DNA from: an uncultured Clostridia bacterium
GTDB lineage: Bacteria; Bacillota; Clostridia; Oscillospirales; Acutalibacteraceae
Direction: 5' to 3'
Length of the DNA: 64,000 nt
NCBI GenBank assembly: GCA_946184295.1
Contig: CAMHEZ010000004.1
Location: 29,531-93,530 of the forward strand
Shown: positions 9,015 through 18,516 of the stretch, in pieces
Layout of the letters: each line of letters begins with the position of its first letter
Position numbering within the stretch: position 1 is the first letter of the stretch
The notes under the pieces: model-generated
Seen by the model: only the letters and a program-made list of their open reading frames with translations
Database searches by the model: none
What the model was told of the DNA's origin: nothing
Program-made: the position numbers and the translations under genes

Positions 9015-9620
9015 ATGACTGACAAAGAGCGGGCATTTTATACACAGCAAATTCGGGAACGTCTGACCGATTGGCGTTTTCGTCACTCGGTGAATGTATC
9101 CAAAGAGGCTGTGCGCCTCGCTAAAAAATATGGGGGCGATCTTCATCAGGCGGAGTTGGCGGGTCTGCTCCACGATGTGACAAAAGACATTAGCAACAAG
9201 GAGCAGCTCGACATGATGGCCAAATGGGGGCTTTCCTTCGGCATCTATGAGGAGCACGCGCCAAAGCTCTGGCACGCTGTCACTGGTTCGGTTTATGTGG
9301 AACGGGTGCTGTGTATTGACGACCAGGACGTTATGAATGCCATTCGCTACCATACAACAGGGCGGGCAGGCATGAGCTTGCTGGAAAAAATCATCTATGT
9401 GGCCGACTGTACCTCGGAGGAACGCGACTACAAAGGCGTTGACAAGATTCGCAAAGCGGCGGATGTCAGTCTGGAAGCCGCCATGGAAGCGGCACTGGCC
9501 GCCAGTCTTCAGGATCGTCTGGACGATCACACGCCCATGCACCCCGATACCGTGGGCGCCTATAACGAAATTATTCTTGCAAAAAAGGCGTCTGCCAAGG
9601 AACCCGCAAGGAAAAAATAG
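9015..9620 (+). CDS. yqeK: YqeK-family HD-domain hydrolase
   Basis: A 201-residue HD-domain protein. The family hydrolyses diadenosine tetraphosphate symmetrically to ADP. Metal ligands are visible as RHSVNVS (H), LLHDVTKD (HD), the AIRYHTT histidine region and YVADCTSEERDY. It lies between nadD and the LCP gene, then rsfS, a conserved Firmicute order. The C-terminal 12 residues are Lys/Ala-rich. Confidence 0.9.
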   Translation: MTDKERAFYTQQIRERLTDWRFRHSVNVSKEAVRLAKKYGGDLHQAELAGLLHDVTKDISNKEQLDMMAKWGLSFGIYEEHAPKLWHAVTGSVYVERVLCIDDQDVMNAIRYHTTGRAGMSLLEKIIYVADCTSEERDYKGVDKIRKAADVSLEAAMEAALAASLQDRLDDHTPMHPDTVGAYNEIILAKKASAKEPARKK

Positions 9621-9653
9621 ATTCTGCCGTATCCGCAAAGGAGGAATGCCGCA

Positions 9654-11063
9654 TTGGCCTACCGCAGAGACAATTATGACGAATATGACGCGTATGACGA
9701 TGACAGCGATCCGGCATACGACGAAGCATATGACGATGACGGGATAAAATATGGCGCGGGTCTGATCGGGCAGCGGGACGCCTATTACAACGCGCATTAT
9801 ACCAAGCGTGCCCCTTCCCGCAAGCGGGCAAGGGAACAGGCTATGGCCGAGCGGCGCGCGGCAGTTTCCGCTAGGCGTACGTCTCAGACTTTGGCAAAAG
9901 GCAGAAGTAGCCCCAGCGCTGATACGGAAAATGTCGGCGGTTTTGCGGAGGGCTTGCGGCAAACCCTTTGGCCGTCTGTCAGCGGTTCGTCCAGAAAGCG
10001 GGCTGCGGCACAGAAACGACGCCTGCTCACCGGTGCGATTGCCATTGTGATGGCGGTGACGGTGCTGACCACCTTTGCGGTTGCTTCGGCTTACAAATCC
10101 AAGTCGCTGTTTTCCGACAGTCCGCTTGATGACAACGCGATTCAGGAGCGTTTGATTACCGAAGAGGCAAATCGGGATAAAGTTACGTATTTTCTGATTG
10201 TAGGGGTGGACAAGAGCAGCAAGCTGACCGATTGTATCTGGGTGCTATGCTTTGACAACGAAGCCCACAAGATGAACGTGATACAGATTCCGCGCGACAC
10301 CTATGTAGGGCGCGACAGCCTTTCTCCCCACAAAATCAACGCGGTTTACGCCAATCCCAAGACGGTTGACTGGTGCGATAAATGCGATCGGGCCGTGGCG
10401 GAGGAAGAAATTGAGAACGGCAGACACACCGTCTGCGGCAGGAAGGTCACACAGAAGGAAGAAAGCAATATCAGCGCGTTGATACGCTGTATCAATACCC
10501 GTTTGAGCCTGCCGATTGACCACTATGTGCTGTTCGACTTCAAGGGATTTGAGCAGATCGTCAATGCGATGGGCGGCGTGGATATCTATCTGGAGCAGGA
10601 AACCAGAGTTTATCCCAACAAGACCGATTACGAGACACTTCCTGCCGGGGACAATCATCTCGATGGCCGCATGGCGCTCAATTTCATGCGCAATCGCCAG
10701 ATTTATCTTGACGGTGACCTCGGCAGAGTGAAGGCACAACGCAGCATTATCCATGCGATGTTGGAGAAGACGTCGGACATGTCCACGCTGCAAATGCTGG
10801 GTATTCTGCGGGCGGCCTACGGCAATTTCAGCACCGACATGAGTCTGGAGGAAATCCGTTCCTTTATCGCGCCGTTCAAACAGTGCGGTACCGATTCACT
10901 GAATATGTTCACGATGCCGGGCACCGACCATTGGGTCAAGCCAAATCCCTCTTATTATGTCTGCGACGAAGCGGAGACGGCTGCGGTTATCAATGAATAT
11001 ATGATGCCGTACAGTGAAAAGCTGACGGAAGAGGACATCAAGTTCCCGGTATTGTACGATTGA
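9654..11063 (+). CDS. LytR-CpsA-Psr (LCP) family glycopolymer ligase with Cys/His insertion
   Basis: A 469-residue membrane protein that probably attaches anionic glycopolymers to peptidoglycan outside the cell. Residues 1-30 are Asp/Tyr-rich and 50-120 are basic; one membrane helix follows at about 125-146 (TGAIAIVMAVTVLTTFAVAS). The LCP domain has FLIVGVD, MNVIQIPRDTYV (catalytic Arg), DHYVLFDFKGFEQIVNAMGG and ALNFMRNR. Inside the domain, C241-x2-C244-x13-H258-x2-C261 looks like a small zinc knuckle, which I do not know from typical LCP proteins. The start is TTG 9654 behind a strong AAAGGAGG. Confidence 0.9.
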   Translation: MAYRRDNYDEYDAYDDDSDPAYDEAYDDDGIKYGAGLIGQRDAYYNAHYTKRAPSRKRAREQAMAERRAAVSARRTSQTLAKGRSSPSADTENVGGFAEGLRQTLWPSVSGSSRKRAAAQKRRLLTGAIAIVMAVTVLTTFAVASAYKSKSLFSDSPLDDNAIQERLITEEANRDKVTYFLIVGVDKSSKLTDCIWVLCFDNEAHKMNVIQIPRDTYVGRDSLSPHKINAVYANPKTVDWCDKCDRAVAEEEIENGRHTVCGRKVTQKEESNISALIRCINTRLSLPIDHYVLFDFKGFEQIVNAMGGVDIYLEQETRVYPNKTDYETLPAGDNHLDGRMALNFMRNRQIYLDGDLGRVKAQRSIIHAMLEKTSDMSTLQMLGILRAAYGNFSTDMSLEEIRSFIAPFKQCGTDSLNMFTMPGTDHWVKPNPSYYVCDEAETAAVINEYMMPYSEKLTEEDIKFPVLYD

Positions 11064-11112
11064 TTTTTTTCATATTGATATCATTAAAACAAATTTACAA
11101 AGGAGAATGTAA

Positions 11113-11460
11113 ATGGAATCCAAGGATTTGGCGCTTGCGTGCGCAAAAATATTGAGCGATAAGCTCTCACAGAACCTTTCGGTACTGTATGTTCGTGAGG
11201 TCACAACGCTGGCGGATTATTTCGTGATTGCCACAGGCGGCAACTCCACCCATGTCAAGGCATTGGCGGATGAGGTGGAATTTAAACTCAAGCAGGAGGA
11301 CATTGTCCCCGATCACATCGAGGGTCACGGCTCTAATTCATGGATTGTCATGGATTACGGCAGCGTGGTGGTGCATGTGTTCAGCGAGGAAGCCAGAGAA
11401 TTTTACGATCTGGAAAGATTGTGGAAGGACGGCCAGAAGCTGGAGCTTGACTTTGACTGA
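11113..11460 (+). CDS. rsfS: Ribosomal silencing factor RsfS
   Basis: A 115-residue RsfS/Iojap protein, which binds ribosomal protein L14 and blocks subunit joining when nutrients are short. Typical segments are VTTLADYFVIATG, STHVKALADEV, EGHGSNSWIVMDYGSVVVHVF and the ending REFYDLERLW. AAAGGAG lies 6 bases before the ATG. It closes the nadD-yqeK-LCP-rsfS run. Confidence 0.95.
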   Translation: MESKDLALACAKILSDKLSQNLSVLYVREVTTLADYFVIATGGNSTHVKALADEVEFKLKQEDIVPDHIEGHGSNSWIVMDYGSVVVHVFSEEAREFYDLERLWKDGQKLELDFD

Positions 11461-11480
11461 TTGGCATGATGGAAATGAGC

Positions 11481-11511
11481 GGCGTTTGACTGGAAGTCAG
11501 GCGCCGTTTTT
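11481..11511 (+). terminator. Intrinsic terminator after rsfS
   Basis: GGCGTTTGACT / AGTCAGGCGCC forms an 11-bp stem (two G-U pairs) with a GGA loop, followed by GTTTTTG. It ends the ftsY-rsfS cluster. Confidence 0.85.
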
Positions 11512-11530
11512 GTAGCAGAAAAAAAGAATT

Positions 11531-11704
11531 AGCCGCGAATGCGGCGTGGGGTGCAGGGACTGGTTCCCTGCCGAGGTCAAGGGCGAGTAGCCCTTGCGGG
11601 GCGTAAGCTTTCGCTAGCGAAAGCTAGGGCACTCGCCCCACGAGCGAAGCCGTAGGCTGAGCGAGCAAGACGCACTGGGATACATAACCATGTCAGGCGA
11701 ATAC
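11531..11704 (+). repeat. Dispersed multi-hairpin repeat, copy 2
   Basis: Longest copy. Its left end AGCCGCGAATGCGGCG is a small hairpin shared with copy 5. Next come a GTGCAGGGACTGGTTCCCTG hairpin, CAAGGGCGAGTAGCCCTTG, an extra GCTTTCGCTAGCGAAAGC hairpin nested near the GGGGCG...CGCCCC arm, and the tail GAGCAAGACGC to GGCGAATAC. It lies just past the rsfS terminator. Confidence 0.8.
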
Positions 11705-11730
11705 AAATAGACTGGAAGGAGCATTCTACC

Positions 11731-12291
11731 ATGAACCATATAGGAACACAGACCATCGAGACGGAACGATTGATATTGAGAAGATTGCGTCCGGAGGACG
11801 CGCAGGCGATGTTTGACAACTGGGCGAGCGACGACGAGGTGACCAAATTTATGACGTGGCCGACCTATCGCGATGTGGAAGGCGTGCGGCAGTATATTGC
11901 CTATGTGTGCAATAACTATCTAAACAATCATTTTTACGATTGGGTCATTGAACTGAAAGCCATTGGACAGCCCATCGGCAGTATCGGCGCGGTGAACATG
12001 GACGAGCGCATCGGCTGGGTGGAGGTCGGTTACTGCATGGGGAAAAAATGGTGGCACCAAGGCATCATGACCGAAGCATTTGGCGCGGTGATTGCGTTTC
12101 TGTTTGAGCAGGTCGGCATGAACCGCGTAGAAGCCCGTCACGACCCCCGCAACCCGCATTCGGGCGGCGTGATGCGCAAGTGCGGCCTGCAATATGAGGG
12201 CACGCTGCGGCAGCGAGGTCTGAACAATCAGGGCATCGGCGATGTGGCGTATTACGGGATTTTGCGGGAGGAATATTTTGCGGGGAAGTGA
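11731..12291 (+). CDS. GNAT-family acetyltransferase (RimJ/RimL-like)
   Basis: A 186-residue protein of the family that acetylates protein N termini or small amines. IETERLILRRLRPEDA opens it, as in RimJ/RimL proteins. Acetyl-CoA site residues are around VGYCMGKKWWHQGIMTEA (about 95-112). The C-terminal RKCGLQYEGTLRQ is the family's 'GF/GL-x-x-EG-x-x-R' motif. GGAAGGAG precedes the ATG. Substrate unknown. Confidence 0.87.
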   Translation: MNHIGTQTIETERLILRRLRPEDAQAMFDNWASDDEVTKFMTWPTYRDVEGVRQYIAYVCNNYLNNHFYDWVIELKAIGQPIGSIGAVNMDERIGWVEVGYCMGKKWWHQGIMTEAFGAVIAFLFEQVGMNRVEARHDPRNPHSGGVMRKCGLQYEGTLRQRGLNNQGIGDVAYYGILREEYFAGK

Positions 12292-12313
12292 GGTTTGTAT
12301 GCCCGGGGTGCAT

Positions 12314-12446
12314 CGGGAATCCAAGCGCGTGGTGCCAGGCAAGCTGAGCTTGCCTGATGGGGCGCTGCCCCATTCCCCGCTGGTGGCGCTGCCCCCAGGC
12401 CCCTGCCAGGAGGTCCAGCCCCCCTGGACTCCCACGCTTCGCTAAT
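12314..12446 (-). repeat. Dispersed multi-hairpin repeat, copy 3 (inverted)
   Basis: Read on the minus strand it opens with AATTAGCGAAGCGTGGGAG, passes GTCCAGGGGGGCTGGACC, GGGGGCAGCGCC, GGGGCAGCGCCCC and GGCAAGCTCAGCTTGCC hairpins, and ends CACGCGCTTGGATTCCCG. It is the only copy opposed to its 5' neighbour gene. It lies between the acetyltransferase and leuS. Confidence 0.8.
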
Positions 12447-12488
12447 TGTGCTTTTCTTTGGCGCGTTTCATTTTTTTACACTTTTTCA

Positions 12489-12517
12489 TTGACAAAACCG
12501 CCTGTTTGCTGTAAATT
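12489..12517 (+). promoter_or_regulatory. leuS promoter
   Basis: TTGACA (12489-12494), a 17-base spacer and TAAATT (12512-12517). The leader of about 40 bases is too short for a T-box, so leuS is probably not under tRNA-sensing control here. Confidence 0.65.
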
Positions 12518-12560
12518 ATTAGTACTACCGTTATTTTCTTTAAAAGAAGGATTGAAACCT

Positions 12561-14966
12561 ATGAAATACGATTTTCAGGCCATTGAGAAAAAATGGCAGC
12601 AGAGATGGGAGGATGCCGATTGTTTCCACGCGGAAATCGACCACTCCAAGCCCAAGTTTTACGCGCTGGTAGAATTTCCCTATCCGTCGGGCGCGGGTCT
12701 GCACGTCGGACACCCCCGCTCTTATACGGCACTGGACATTGTCGCCAGAAAGCGCCGTCTGGAAGGCTACAACGTACTCTATCCGATGGGCTGGGATGCG
12801 TTCGGTCTGCCGACTGAGAACTTCGCCATCAAGAACCACATTCACCCCGCCATCGTCACCAAGAAGAATGTGGACCGTTTCCGCAGCCAGCTCAAGAGCC
12901 TCGGTCTGTCCTTTGACTGGAAGCGTGAAGTGAACACCACCGACCCGTCCTACTACAAGTGGACACAGTGGATTTTCCTCCAGCTCTTCAAGAAGGGGCT
13001 GGCTTACAAGAAGGAAATGTCGGTCAACTGGTGTACCGGCTGTAAGTGCGTGCTGGCCAATGAAGAGGTTGTTGGCGGCGTGTGTGAACGCTGCGGCAGC
13101 GAGGTTGTCCACAAGGTCAAGAGCCAGTGGATGCTCGCGATTACCAAGTATGCTCAGCGCCTGATTGACGACATTGACGAGCTGGACTACATTGACCGCG
13201 TCAAGGTGCAGCAGAAAAACTGGATTGGCCGTTCGACCGGCGCCGAGGTGGATTTCACCACGACGCTCGGCGATACTCTCACCGTCTATACTACCCGTTG
13301 CGATACCCTCTTTGGCGCGACCTACATGGTCATTTCGCCCGAACACCCGCTGATTGAGAAATGGGCTGACAAGCTTGCCAACATCGACGAGGTACGCGCC
13401 TATCAGCTCGCCGCCTCCAAGAAGTCCGACTTTGAGCGCACCGAAGTGGCCAAGGAGAAAACCGGCGTCAAGCTCAACGGCGTGAAAGCCGTCAACCCGG
13501 TCAACAATACCGAGATTCCGATTTTCATTTCCGACTATGTACTGGTGTCCTACGGTACCGGTGCGATCATGGCGGTGCCCGCTCATGATACCCGCGACTG
13601 GGAATTTGCCAAGAAATTCGATCTGCCGATTATCGAGGTTGTCAAGGGCGGCGAAGACGTGCAGAAGGAAGCCTTTACCGACTGCGCCACCGGCATTCTC
13701 ACCAACTCCGGTTTCCTCGACGGTCTGAGCGTGGAGGACGCAAAGGAAAAGATGATTGCCTTCCTCACGGAGAAGGGCATCGGTCATGCCAAGGTCAATT
13801 ACAAGCTGCGCGACTGGGTCTTCTCCCGCCAGAGATATTGGGGTGAACCCATTCCGATCGTGCATTGTGAGAAGTGTGGCCCCGTCGCGCTCCCCGAAGA
13901 TCAGCTCCCGCTGCTCCTGCCCGATGTGGAATCCTATGAGCCGACCGACAACGGCGAATCCCCGCTGGCTGCAATGACCGACTGGGTCAACACCACCTGT
14001 CCCTGCTGCGGCGGCCCTGCCAAGCGCGAAACCGACACCATGCCCCAGTGGGCCGGTTCGTCTTGGTACTTCCTGCGCTACACCGACCCGCACAATGACA
14101 AGGAACTCGCTTCCAAGGAAGCGCTCGAATACTGGACGCCGGTTGACTGGTACAACGGCGGTATGGAACACACCACGCTGCATCTGCTCTACAGCCGCTT
14201 CTGGCATAAGTTCCTCTATGATATCGGCGCGGTGCCCACCAAGGAGCCTTACGCCAAGAGAACCAGCCACGGCATGATTCTCGGCGAAGGCAACGTCAAG
14301 ATGAGCAAGTCGCTCGGCAATGTCATCAACCCCGATGAAATCGTCGAGACCTACGGCGCGGATACGATGCGTCTGTACGAGATGTTCATGGGCGATTTTG
14401 AGAAGGCCGCTCCGTGGTCTTCCAGCTCCATCAAGGGCTGCAAGCGCTTCCTCGACAGAACCTTCAACCTCCAGGAGAAGGTGATCGACGGCGGTATTCG
14501 CCCCGCATTTGAGGGCACTGTCCACAAGACCATCAAGAAGGTCACGGAGGACATCGAAACCCTGAAATTCAACACCGCCATCGCCCAGCTCATGACATGG
14601 CTCAACGATATTGAGAAGTGCGGCTCCATCACCAAGGAAGAGTACAAAATCTTCCTCATGCTGCTCGATCCGTTTGCGCCCCACATCTGCGAGGAAATCT
14701 GGGAAGCGCAGGGCTTTGGCGATATGATCGTCTATCAGCCGTGGCCAAAGTACGACGAAGCCAAGTGCGTGGACGAAACGGTCGAAATCGCCGTGCAGAT
14801 TACCGGCAAGGTGCGCGCGCGTATTCATATCCCCGCCAACGCCACGCAGGAACAGGCCATTGCCGCTGCCAAGGCGGACGCGACGATTGCTTCCCTGCTC
14901 GACGGGAAAAATATCGTGAAAGAAATCTATGTTCCCGGCAGACTGGTCAATATTGTGGCGAAATAA
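12561..14966 (+). CDS. leuS: Leucyl-tRNA synthetase
   Basis: An 801-residue class Ia synthetase that charges tRNA-Leu. The HIGH box is HVGHPRS at residue 48 and KMSKS starts at residue 580. A zinc-like CTGCKC...CERCGSE segment lies near 155-180. The editing (CP1) domain contains [16 protein letters not shown] and [17 protein letters not shown]-terminal anticodon-binding region ends in [17 protein letters not shown] 12561 is preceded by AGAAGG; an in-frame extension to 12357 runs into the upstream repeat and is not credible. Confidence 0.97.
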   Translation: MKYDFQAIEKKWQQRWEDADCFHAEIDHSKPKFYALVEFPYPSGAGLHVGHPRSYTALDIVARKRRLEGYNVLYPMGWDAFGLPTENFAIKNHIHPAIVTKKNVDRFRSQLKSLGLSFDWKREVNTTDPSYYKWTQWIFLQLFKKGLAYKKEMSVNWCTGCKCVLANEEVVGGVCERCGSEVVHKVKSQWMLAITKYAQRLIDDIDELDYIDRVKVQQKNWIGRSTGAEVDFTTTLGDTLTVYTTRCDTLFGATYMVISPEHPLIEKWADKLANIDEVRAYQLAASKKSDFERTEVAKEKTGVKLNGVKAVNPVNNTEIPIFISDYVLVSYGTGAIMAVPAHDTRDWEFAKKFDLPIIEVVKGGEDVQKEAFTDCATGILTNSGFLDGLSVEDAKEKMIAFLTEKGIGHAKVNYKLRDWVFSRQRYWGEPIPIVHCEKCGPVALPEDQLPLLLPDVESYEPTDNGESPLAAMTDWVNTTCPCCGGPAKRETDTMPQWAGSSWYFLRYTDPHNDKELASKEALEYWTPVDWYNGGMEHTTLHLLYSRFWHKFLYDIGAVPTKEPYAKRTSHGMILGEGNVKMSKSLGNVINPDEIVETYGADTMRLYEMFMGDFEKAAPWSSSSIKGCKRFLDRTFNLQEKVIDGGIRPAFEGTVHKTIKKVTEDIETLKFNTAIAQLMTWLNDIEKCGSITKEEYKIFLMLLDPFAPHICEEIWEAQGFGDMIVYQPWPKYDEAKCVDETVEIAVQITGKVRARIHIPANATQEQAIAAAKADATIASLLDGKNIVKEIYVPGRLVNIVAK

Positions 14967-15042
14967 TCGGGTAATAACACGGTATTTTTGCCAATATTGC
15001 AAAAAATATACGCTGATTTTTGGATTTTTTTCATTCAAACTC

Positions 15043-15071
15043 TTGACAAGCCGCCTTTCGTGTGGTATATT
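15043..15071 (+). promoter_or_regulatory. rpsU promoter
   Basis: TTGACA (15043-15048), a 17-base spacer and TATATT (15066-15071), 55 bases before the rpsU start. Confidence 0.75.
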
Positions 15072-15126
15072 TATATGGAATCACGATACAGTGGTTCCGT
15101 GACTGTGCGGAAGGAGGGGAAGTTGA

Positions 15127-15306
15127 ATGTCATCAGAAATCAAAGTAAGAGACAAGGAGTCTCTTGACAGCGCACTCAGACGCTTTAAGAAGTCTTGCGC
15201 TCGCTCGGGTATTATTCAGGAAGTCCGCAAGAGAGAAGCTTATGAGAAGCCCTCTGTACGCCGCAAGAAGAAGTCCGAAGCTGCCAGAAAGCGCAAGTAT
15301 AAGTAA
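15127..15306 (+). CDS. rpsU: 30S ribosomal protein S21
   Basis: A 59-residue, very basic protein. It reads [20 protein letters not shown] at the N terminus, then [20 protein letters not shown] and a Lys/Arg-rich end. This is the S21 signature, including the Cys-containing helix and YEKPS motif. S21 sits on the 30S platform and helps initiation. AAGGAGGGGA precedes the ATG at good spacing. It has its own promoter and is followed by a clear terminator, so it is monocistronic. Confidence 0.95.
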   Translation: MSSEIKVRDKESLDSALRRFKKSCARSGIIQEVRKREAYEKPSVRRKKKSEAARKRKYK

Positions 15307-15361
15307 TTTTGCTTGCGAGCTTTCAGGATATCGGATTTTCATTGCCGATTCTGAACATCAG

Positions 15362-15401
15362 GCGCAGGTATGCTGAACGATTCGGCGTGCCTGCGCTTTT
15401 T
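15362..15401 (+). terminator. Intrinsic terminator after rpsU
   Basis: GCGCAGGTATGC / GCGTGCCTGCGC stem with an 11-base loop, followed by TTTTTG. Confidence 0.85.
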
Positions 15402-15435
15402 GTGTTGACAAAAAACGATGATATGGAGGGCGGCT

Positions 15436-15924
15436 ATGGCTTTATTCAAACCCAAAGAGCGCATCGACAAGATGATTGACCTCACGTCCGCGCATTTGCA
15501 AAGCATTGGCGTCAATACGCTGTTGCTCGACATTGACAATACGATGACGACCCATAATAATCCAGAACCCGCCGATGGCGTTGTCGAGTGGATTAACCGT
15601 ATGAAGGCAGCAGGCGTGAAAATGATGGTGGTTTCCAACAACAACGGCGAACGGGTGCGCAAATTCAGCGAACTGCTGGGGCTGGAATTTGAAGGAAGCG
15701 CCAAGAAGCCGCTGCCGGTAGGGTTTCGCCGCGCTTGTCGGCGGCTGGGCGTGAAGCCGAAGCAGACCGCCGTGATCGGCGACCAGCTCTTTACCGACAT
15801 GATGGGCGGCAATCTGCTGGGCGCGTATACGATTCTGACAGTGCCGTATCTGCTTGAATCCAGCGCGCCGTTTTGCTTCAAGCGGGCATTGGAGCGCGTG
15901 GTCATGACATTTTGGAGAGATTAG
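15436..15924 (+). CDS. yqeG: YqeG-family HAD phosphatase
   Basis: A 162-residue HAD subfamily IIIA protein. Motif I LLDIDNTMT (nucleophile Asp) is near residue 34, motif II is MMVVSNNNGER, and the Lys motif lies in SAKKPLPVGF. Motif III is VIGDQLFTDMMGGN. B. subtilis YqeG is a phosphatidylglycerophosphate phosphatase-like protein often found with aroE/yqeH; the substrate here is not proved. ATG 15436 follows GGAGGGCGGCT. It ends 16 bases before the endonuclease-like gene, suggesting an operon. Confidence 0.9.
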   Translation: MALFKPKERIDKMIDLTSAHLQSIGVNTLLLDIDNTMTTHNNPEPADGVVEWINRMKAAGVKMMVVSNNNGERVRKFSELLGLEFEGSAKKPLPVGFRRACRRLGVKPKQTAVIGDQLFTDMMGGNLLGAYTILTVPYLLESSAPFCFKRALERVVMTFWRD

Positions 15925-15940
15925 AGGAGGCGTTGCCATC

Positions 15941-16783
15941 ATGGGGCAAGCAAGATTTGGCCCGGCGGGGAGCTGTGAACGCTCTGTCGCGGAGAAAATC
16001 AAATCCACCGAAAAGTTGATTGCATGGATTGCGGCCAATGGACTGACCGCTTTTGAATACCAGTGCGGACGCGGCGTGATGGTCAAGGAACCCAAGGCGC
16101 GGCTTTTTAAAGAAAAAGCGGACGCTTGCGGCGTCAAACTGTCGATTCACGCGCCGTATTTTATTTCACTGGCCTCAGTGGAAGAAGAGAAGCGGCTCAA
16201 TTCCATTCAATACATTTTCCAGAGCGCGCAGGCCGCCGATTGGATGGGCGCGGACAGAATTGTGGTTCACCCCGGCGGACTGGGCAAGAAATCCCGCGCT
16301 GACGCGACCGCGATGGCCAAGGAAACGCTGGCGCAGGCGCAGGCCTATCTCGATGACAACGGGCTGGGACATATTCATATCTGCCCGGAGGTCATGGGCA
16401 AAATCAATCAGCTCGGCGACCTGTCGGAAGTGCTGGACTTCTGCACGCTGGACGAGAGAATCATTCCTTGTGTGGATTTCGGACATCTCAACAGCCGTTT
16501 GCAGGGCCATATGAGTTATGCCGCTGCGCTTGACGAGATCGAAAATACGCTCGGTATCGACCGACTGCGTCATATGCACATTCATTTCAGTAAAATCGAG
16601 TACACCACAGGCGGCGAGAAGCGTCACCTGACCTTTGCCGATGACATCTACGGCCCGGATTTTGAACCGCTGATGGAGGAATTTGTCAAGCGTGACATGT
16701 CACCGACCGTCATTTGCGAATCGGCCGGCACACAGACCGACGACGCGGCGACTATGAAAGCCTATTACGACGCACTGCGATAA
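15941..16783 (+). CDS. Deoxyribonuclease IV / xylose isomerase-like TIM barrel
   Basis: A 280-residue protein of the AP-endonuclease family 2. Endonuclease IV cuts DNA 5' of abasic sites with a three-zinc centre. Candidate metal ligands follow the family order: KLSIHAPYF, RIVVHPGG, HICPEVMGK, PCVDFGHLNSR, HMHIHFSKIEY and VICESAG. The HAPYF, VHPG and DFGH segments are strongly Nfo-like. The N terminus (GQARFGPAGS) also matches Nfo-like proteins. It starts just after yqeG behind GAGGAGG. Confidence 0.88.
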   Translation: MGQARFGPAGSCERSVAEKIKSTEKLIAWIAANGLTAFEYQCGRGVMVKEPKARLFKEKADACGVKLSIHAPYFISLASVEEEKRLNSIQYIFQSAQAADWMGADRIVVHPGGLGKKSRADATAMAKETLAQAQAYLDDNGLGHIHICPEVMGKINQLGDLSEVLDFCTLDERIIPCVDFGHLNSRLQGHMSYAAALDEIENTLGIDRLRHMHIHFSKIEYTTGGEKRHLTFADDIYGPDFEPLMEEFVKRDMSPTVICESAGTQTDDAATMKAYYDALR

Positions 16784-16789
16784 ACAGAG

Positions 16790-16940
16790 CGGAGCAACAA
16801 TGGGAGTGCAGGGGGACTGGTCCTCCTGCCGAGGTCAAGGGCGAGCAGCCCTTGCGGGAGTGTGAGGGCTGGCCCTCACAGGTCGGCGAAGCTGACCGCA
16901 GCAAAACGCGCCAAGATAACTGACAAGGTTGGGCGAATAC
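16790..16940 (+). repeat. Dispersed multi-hairpin repeat, copy 4
   Basis: Starts 6 bases after the endonuclease stop and shares AACAATGGGAGT with copy 1. Hairpins: GTGCAGGGGGACTGGTCCTCCTG, CAAGGGCGAGCAGCCCTTG and GTGAGGGCTGGCCCTCAC, then GGTCGGCGAAGCTGACC. The tail runs from CAAAACGCGCCAAG to GGGCGAATAC. Confidence 0.8.
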
Positions 16941-16960
16941 AGAAAGAAGTGAAAATCACA

Positions 16961-18010
16961 ATGGCAAAACGCAAAACTCTCCCGAAAAATTTTTCCGAAA
17001 TCGTCCAAACCGGCGACGTTGACAAAATCAAAGCCGCTCTCAGTAAATGTGAGCCGAATGCCTACAGCAACGATTACTATAAAAGTGTCGGATTGATGGA
17101 CAACAATCTTCCGGACGAAGTTACCCAATGGCTTGTAACCGAATACGGCGCAGACATCAATTATGCCGGCGCTTACGGCCATACCGCGCTGAGTGAGGCG
17201 GCACAGCACAAGCCCGAGCGAATCGAACTGCTGTTGTCGCTGGGATCGGATATCAATTTCCAAAAAGAAAATTCGCCCACGGCCCTGATTTACGCGGCGA
17301 TGTATTACCGCATCGAGGGCGTGAAAAAGCTGTTAGAGAATGGGGCAGATGTACAGCTGACAAGCGGCTATTCGCATTACAACGCCCTGGAGGAAGCGCT
17401 GTCCCGCTGCGGCAACGCCAATATTCCCGATATGGTCGAAGTCGCGAAGGTGCTGCTCGCCGCGGGAATTGCAATCACCCCGTCCATGCGGGAGAAGGTT
17501 ACACGAATCGGTACGAATTTTGAATTTTACCGCGACAGCTTCAACCCCGAATACCTCGACGAAACCGATGCGGCTTTACAGGAATTGTACCAAATTTTCG
17601 ATGTGCCGCCCGTGCCGCGCCTGCAAAAGTACGTCGGCAGCGCGCCGATCAGCGTGAAAGGCGAGACGTGGACAGAGCAGTACAATGAATTGTGGGATAT
17701 GCTCGTTCCGGGAACGGGGGCAGCCAAATTCGTGCAGGGCGAGGTCATTCGGATTGTGGGCAGGCTGCGGCATGAAATTCTGGATAACGGCGGCATGAAC
17801 TGGGACGCGGATTTCCGCGCCATGCGTAATCACCTTGCAGTGCTGATGGCGGACGGCAAGGCGGCCGACGAGACGACTCTCAGGAAAATCAAAAGCGTGT
17901 CGCCGCGCGTTGACGAAAACATTTTGGACGAAATCACCGAAGCCGCTGTGAAGTGGATTCTTGATAATCCCGATCCGATGGAACTTGGCGAGGTTCCCTA
18001 CAACCGATAG
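16961..18010 (+). CDS. Ankyrin-repeat protein
   Basis: A 349-residue cytoplasmic protein. The N-terminal two thirds hold about four ankyrin-like repeats: VQTGDVDKIKAALSKC, LVTEYGADINYAGAYGHTAL, LLLSLGSDINFQKENSPTAL and LLENGADVQLTSGYSHYNAL. The C-terminal ~130 residues do not match a fold I know. Such repeats mediate protein contacts; partner unknown. ATG 16961 is chosen because the longer frame runs back through the upstream repeat. Confidence 0.8.
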   Translation: MAKRKTLPKNFSEIVQTGDVDKIKAALSKCEPNAYSNDYYKSVGLMDNNLPDEVTQWLVTEYGADINYAGAYGHTALSEAAQHKPERIELLLSLGSDINFQKENSPTALIYAAMYYRIEGVKKLLENGADVQLTSGYSHYNALEEALSRCGNANIPDMVEVAKVLLAAGIAITPSMREKVTRIGTNFEFYRDSFNPEYLDETDAALQELYQIFDVPPVPRLQKYVGSAPISVKGETWTEQYNELWDMLVPGTGAAKFVQGEVIRIVGRLRHEILDNGGMNWDADFRAMRNHLAVLMADGKAADETTLRKIKSVSPRVDENILDEITEAAVKWILDNPDPMELGEVPYNR

Positions 18011-18044
18011 TGATAAATTTGCATAAAGGAAGCTATACATAACG

Positions 18045-18482
18045 ATGAAGAAGATTTTGATTATCAACGGTCCCAACCTCAATATGGTGGGGGTGCGTGA
18101 ACCCGGCGTTTACGGTACCGAGACACTGGAAACCATCTGTGAGCGGGTAAAGGAATACGCGCAGTCGCTCGGGCTGGAGGCGGATTTTATCCAGAGCAAC
18201 CACGAAGGCGTGATTCTCGATAAAATCCACACGGCAAAAGGTACTTATGCCGGCGTGGTCATCAACGCGGGCGCGTGGACACATTATAGCTATGCCCTGC
18301 GTGATGCGATTGCTGCCGTCAAGCCGCTGCCATTTGTGGAAGTGCATATGTCCAATATTCACGCGCGGGAAGAATTTCGCCATCATTCGGTGATTTCGCC
18401 CGTATGTGTCGGACAAATCTGCGGCTTCGGCTCGAACAGTTATATTTTGGGCGTGCAGGCGCTGGCTTCACTGATCGGCTAA
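18045..18482 (+). CDS. aroQ: Type II 3-dehydroquinate dehydratase
   Basis: A 145-residue enzyme that dehydrates 3-dehydroquinate in the shikimate pathway. It begins [22 protein letters not shown] contains the catalytic Tyr/Arg lid region, QSNHEG and [17 protein letters not shown] form the active site, and [18 protein letters not shown] holds the catalytic His. The order aroQ-pepP-efp is conserved in Bacillus and relatives. Confidence 0.96.
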   Translation: MKKILIINGPNLNMVGVREPGVYGTETLETICERVKEYAQSLGLEADFIQSNHEGVILDKIHTAKGTYAGVVINAGAWTHYSYALRDAIAAVKPLPFVEVHMSNIHAREEFRHHSVISPVCVGQICGFGSNSYILGVQALASLIG

Positions 18483-18516
18483 CCGCATATTATATTTAGA
18501 AAGAGGCTTTTTGCTT

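Noticed and set aside
12357..12560. N-terminal extension of LeuRS
   Set aside because: Runs through a dispersed repeat and the leuS promoter; the internal ATG fits the family start.
12517..12560. T-box riboswitch before leuS
   Set aside because: The leader is about 40 bases and has no stem I or T-box sequence.
12540..15038. 832-codon minus-strand ORF
   Set aside because: Shadow of leuS on the opposite strand; no RBS, domain or family resemblance.
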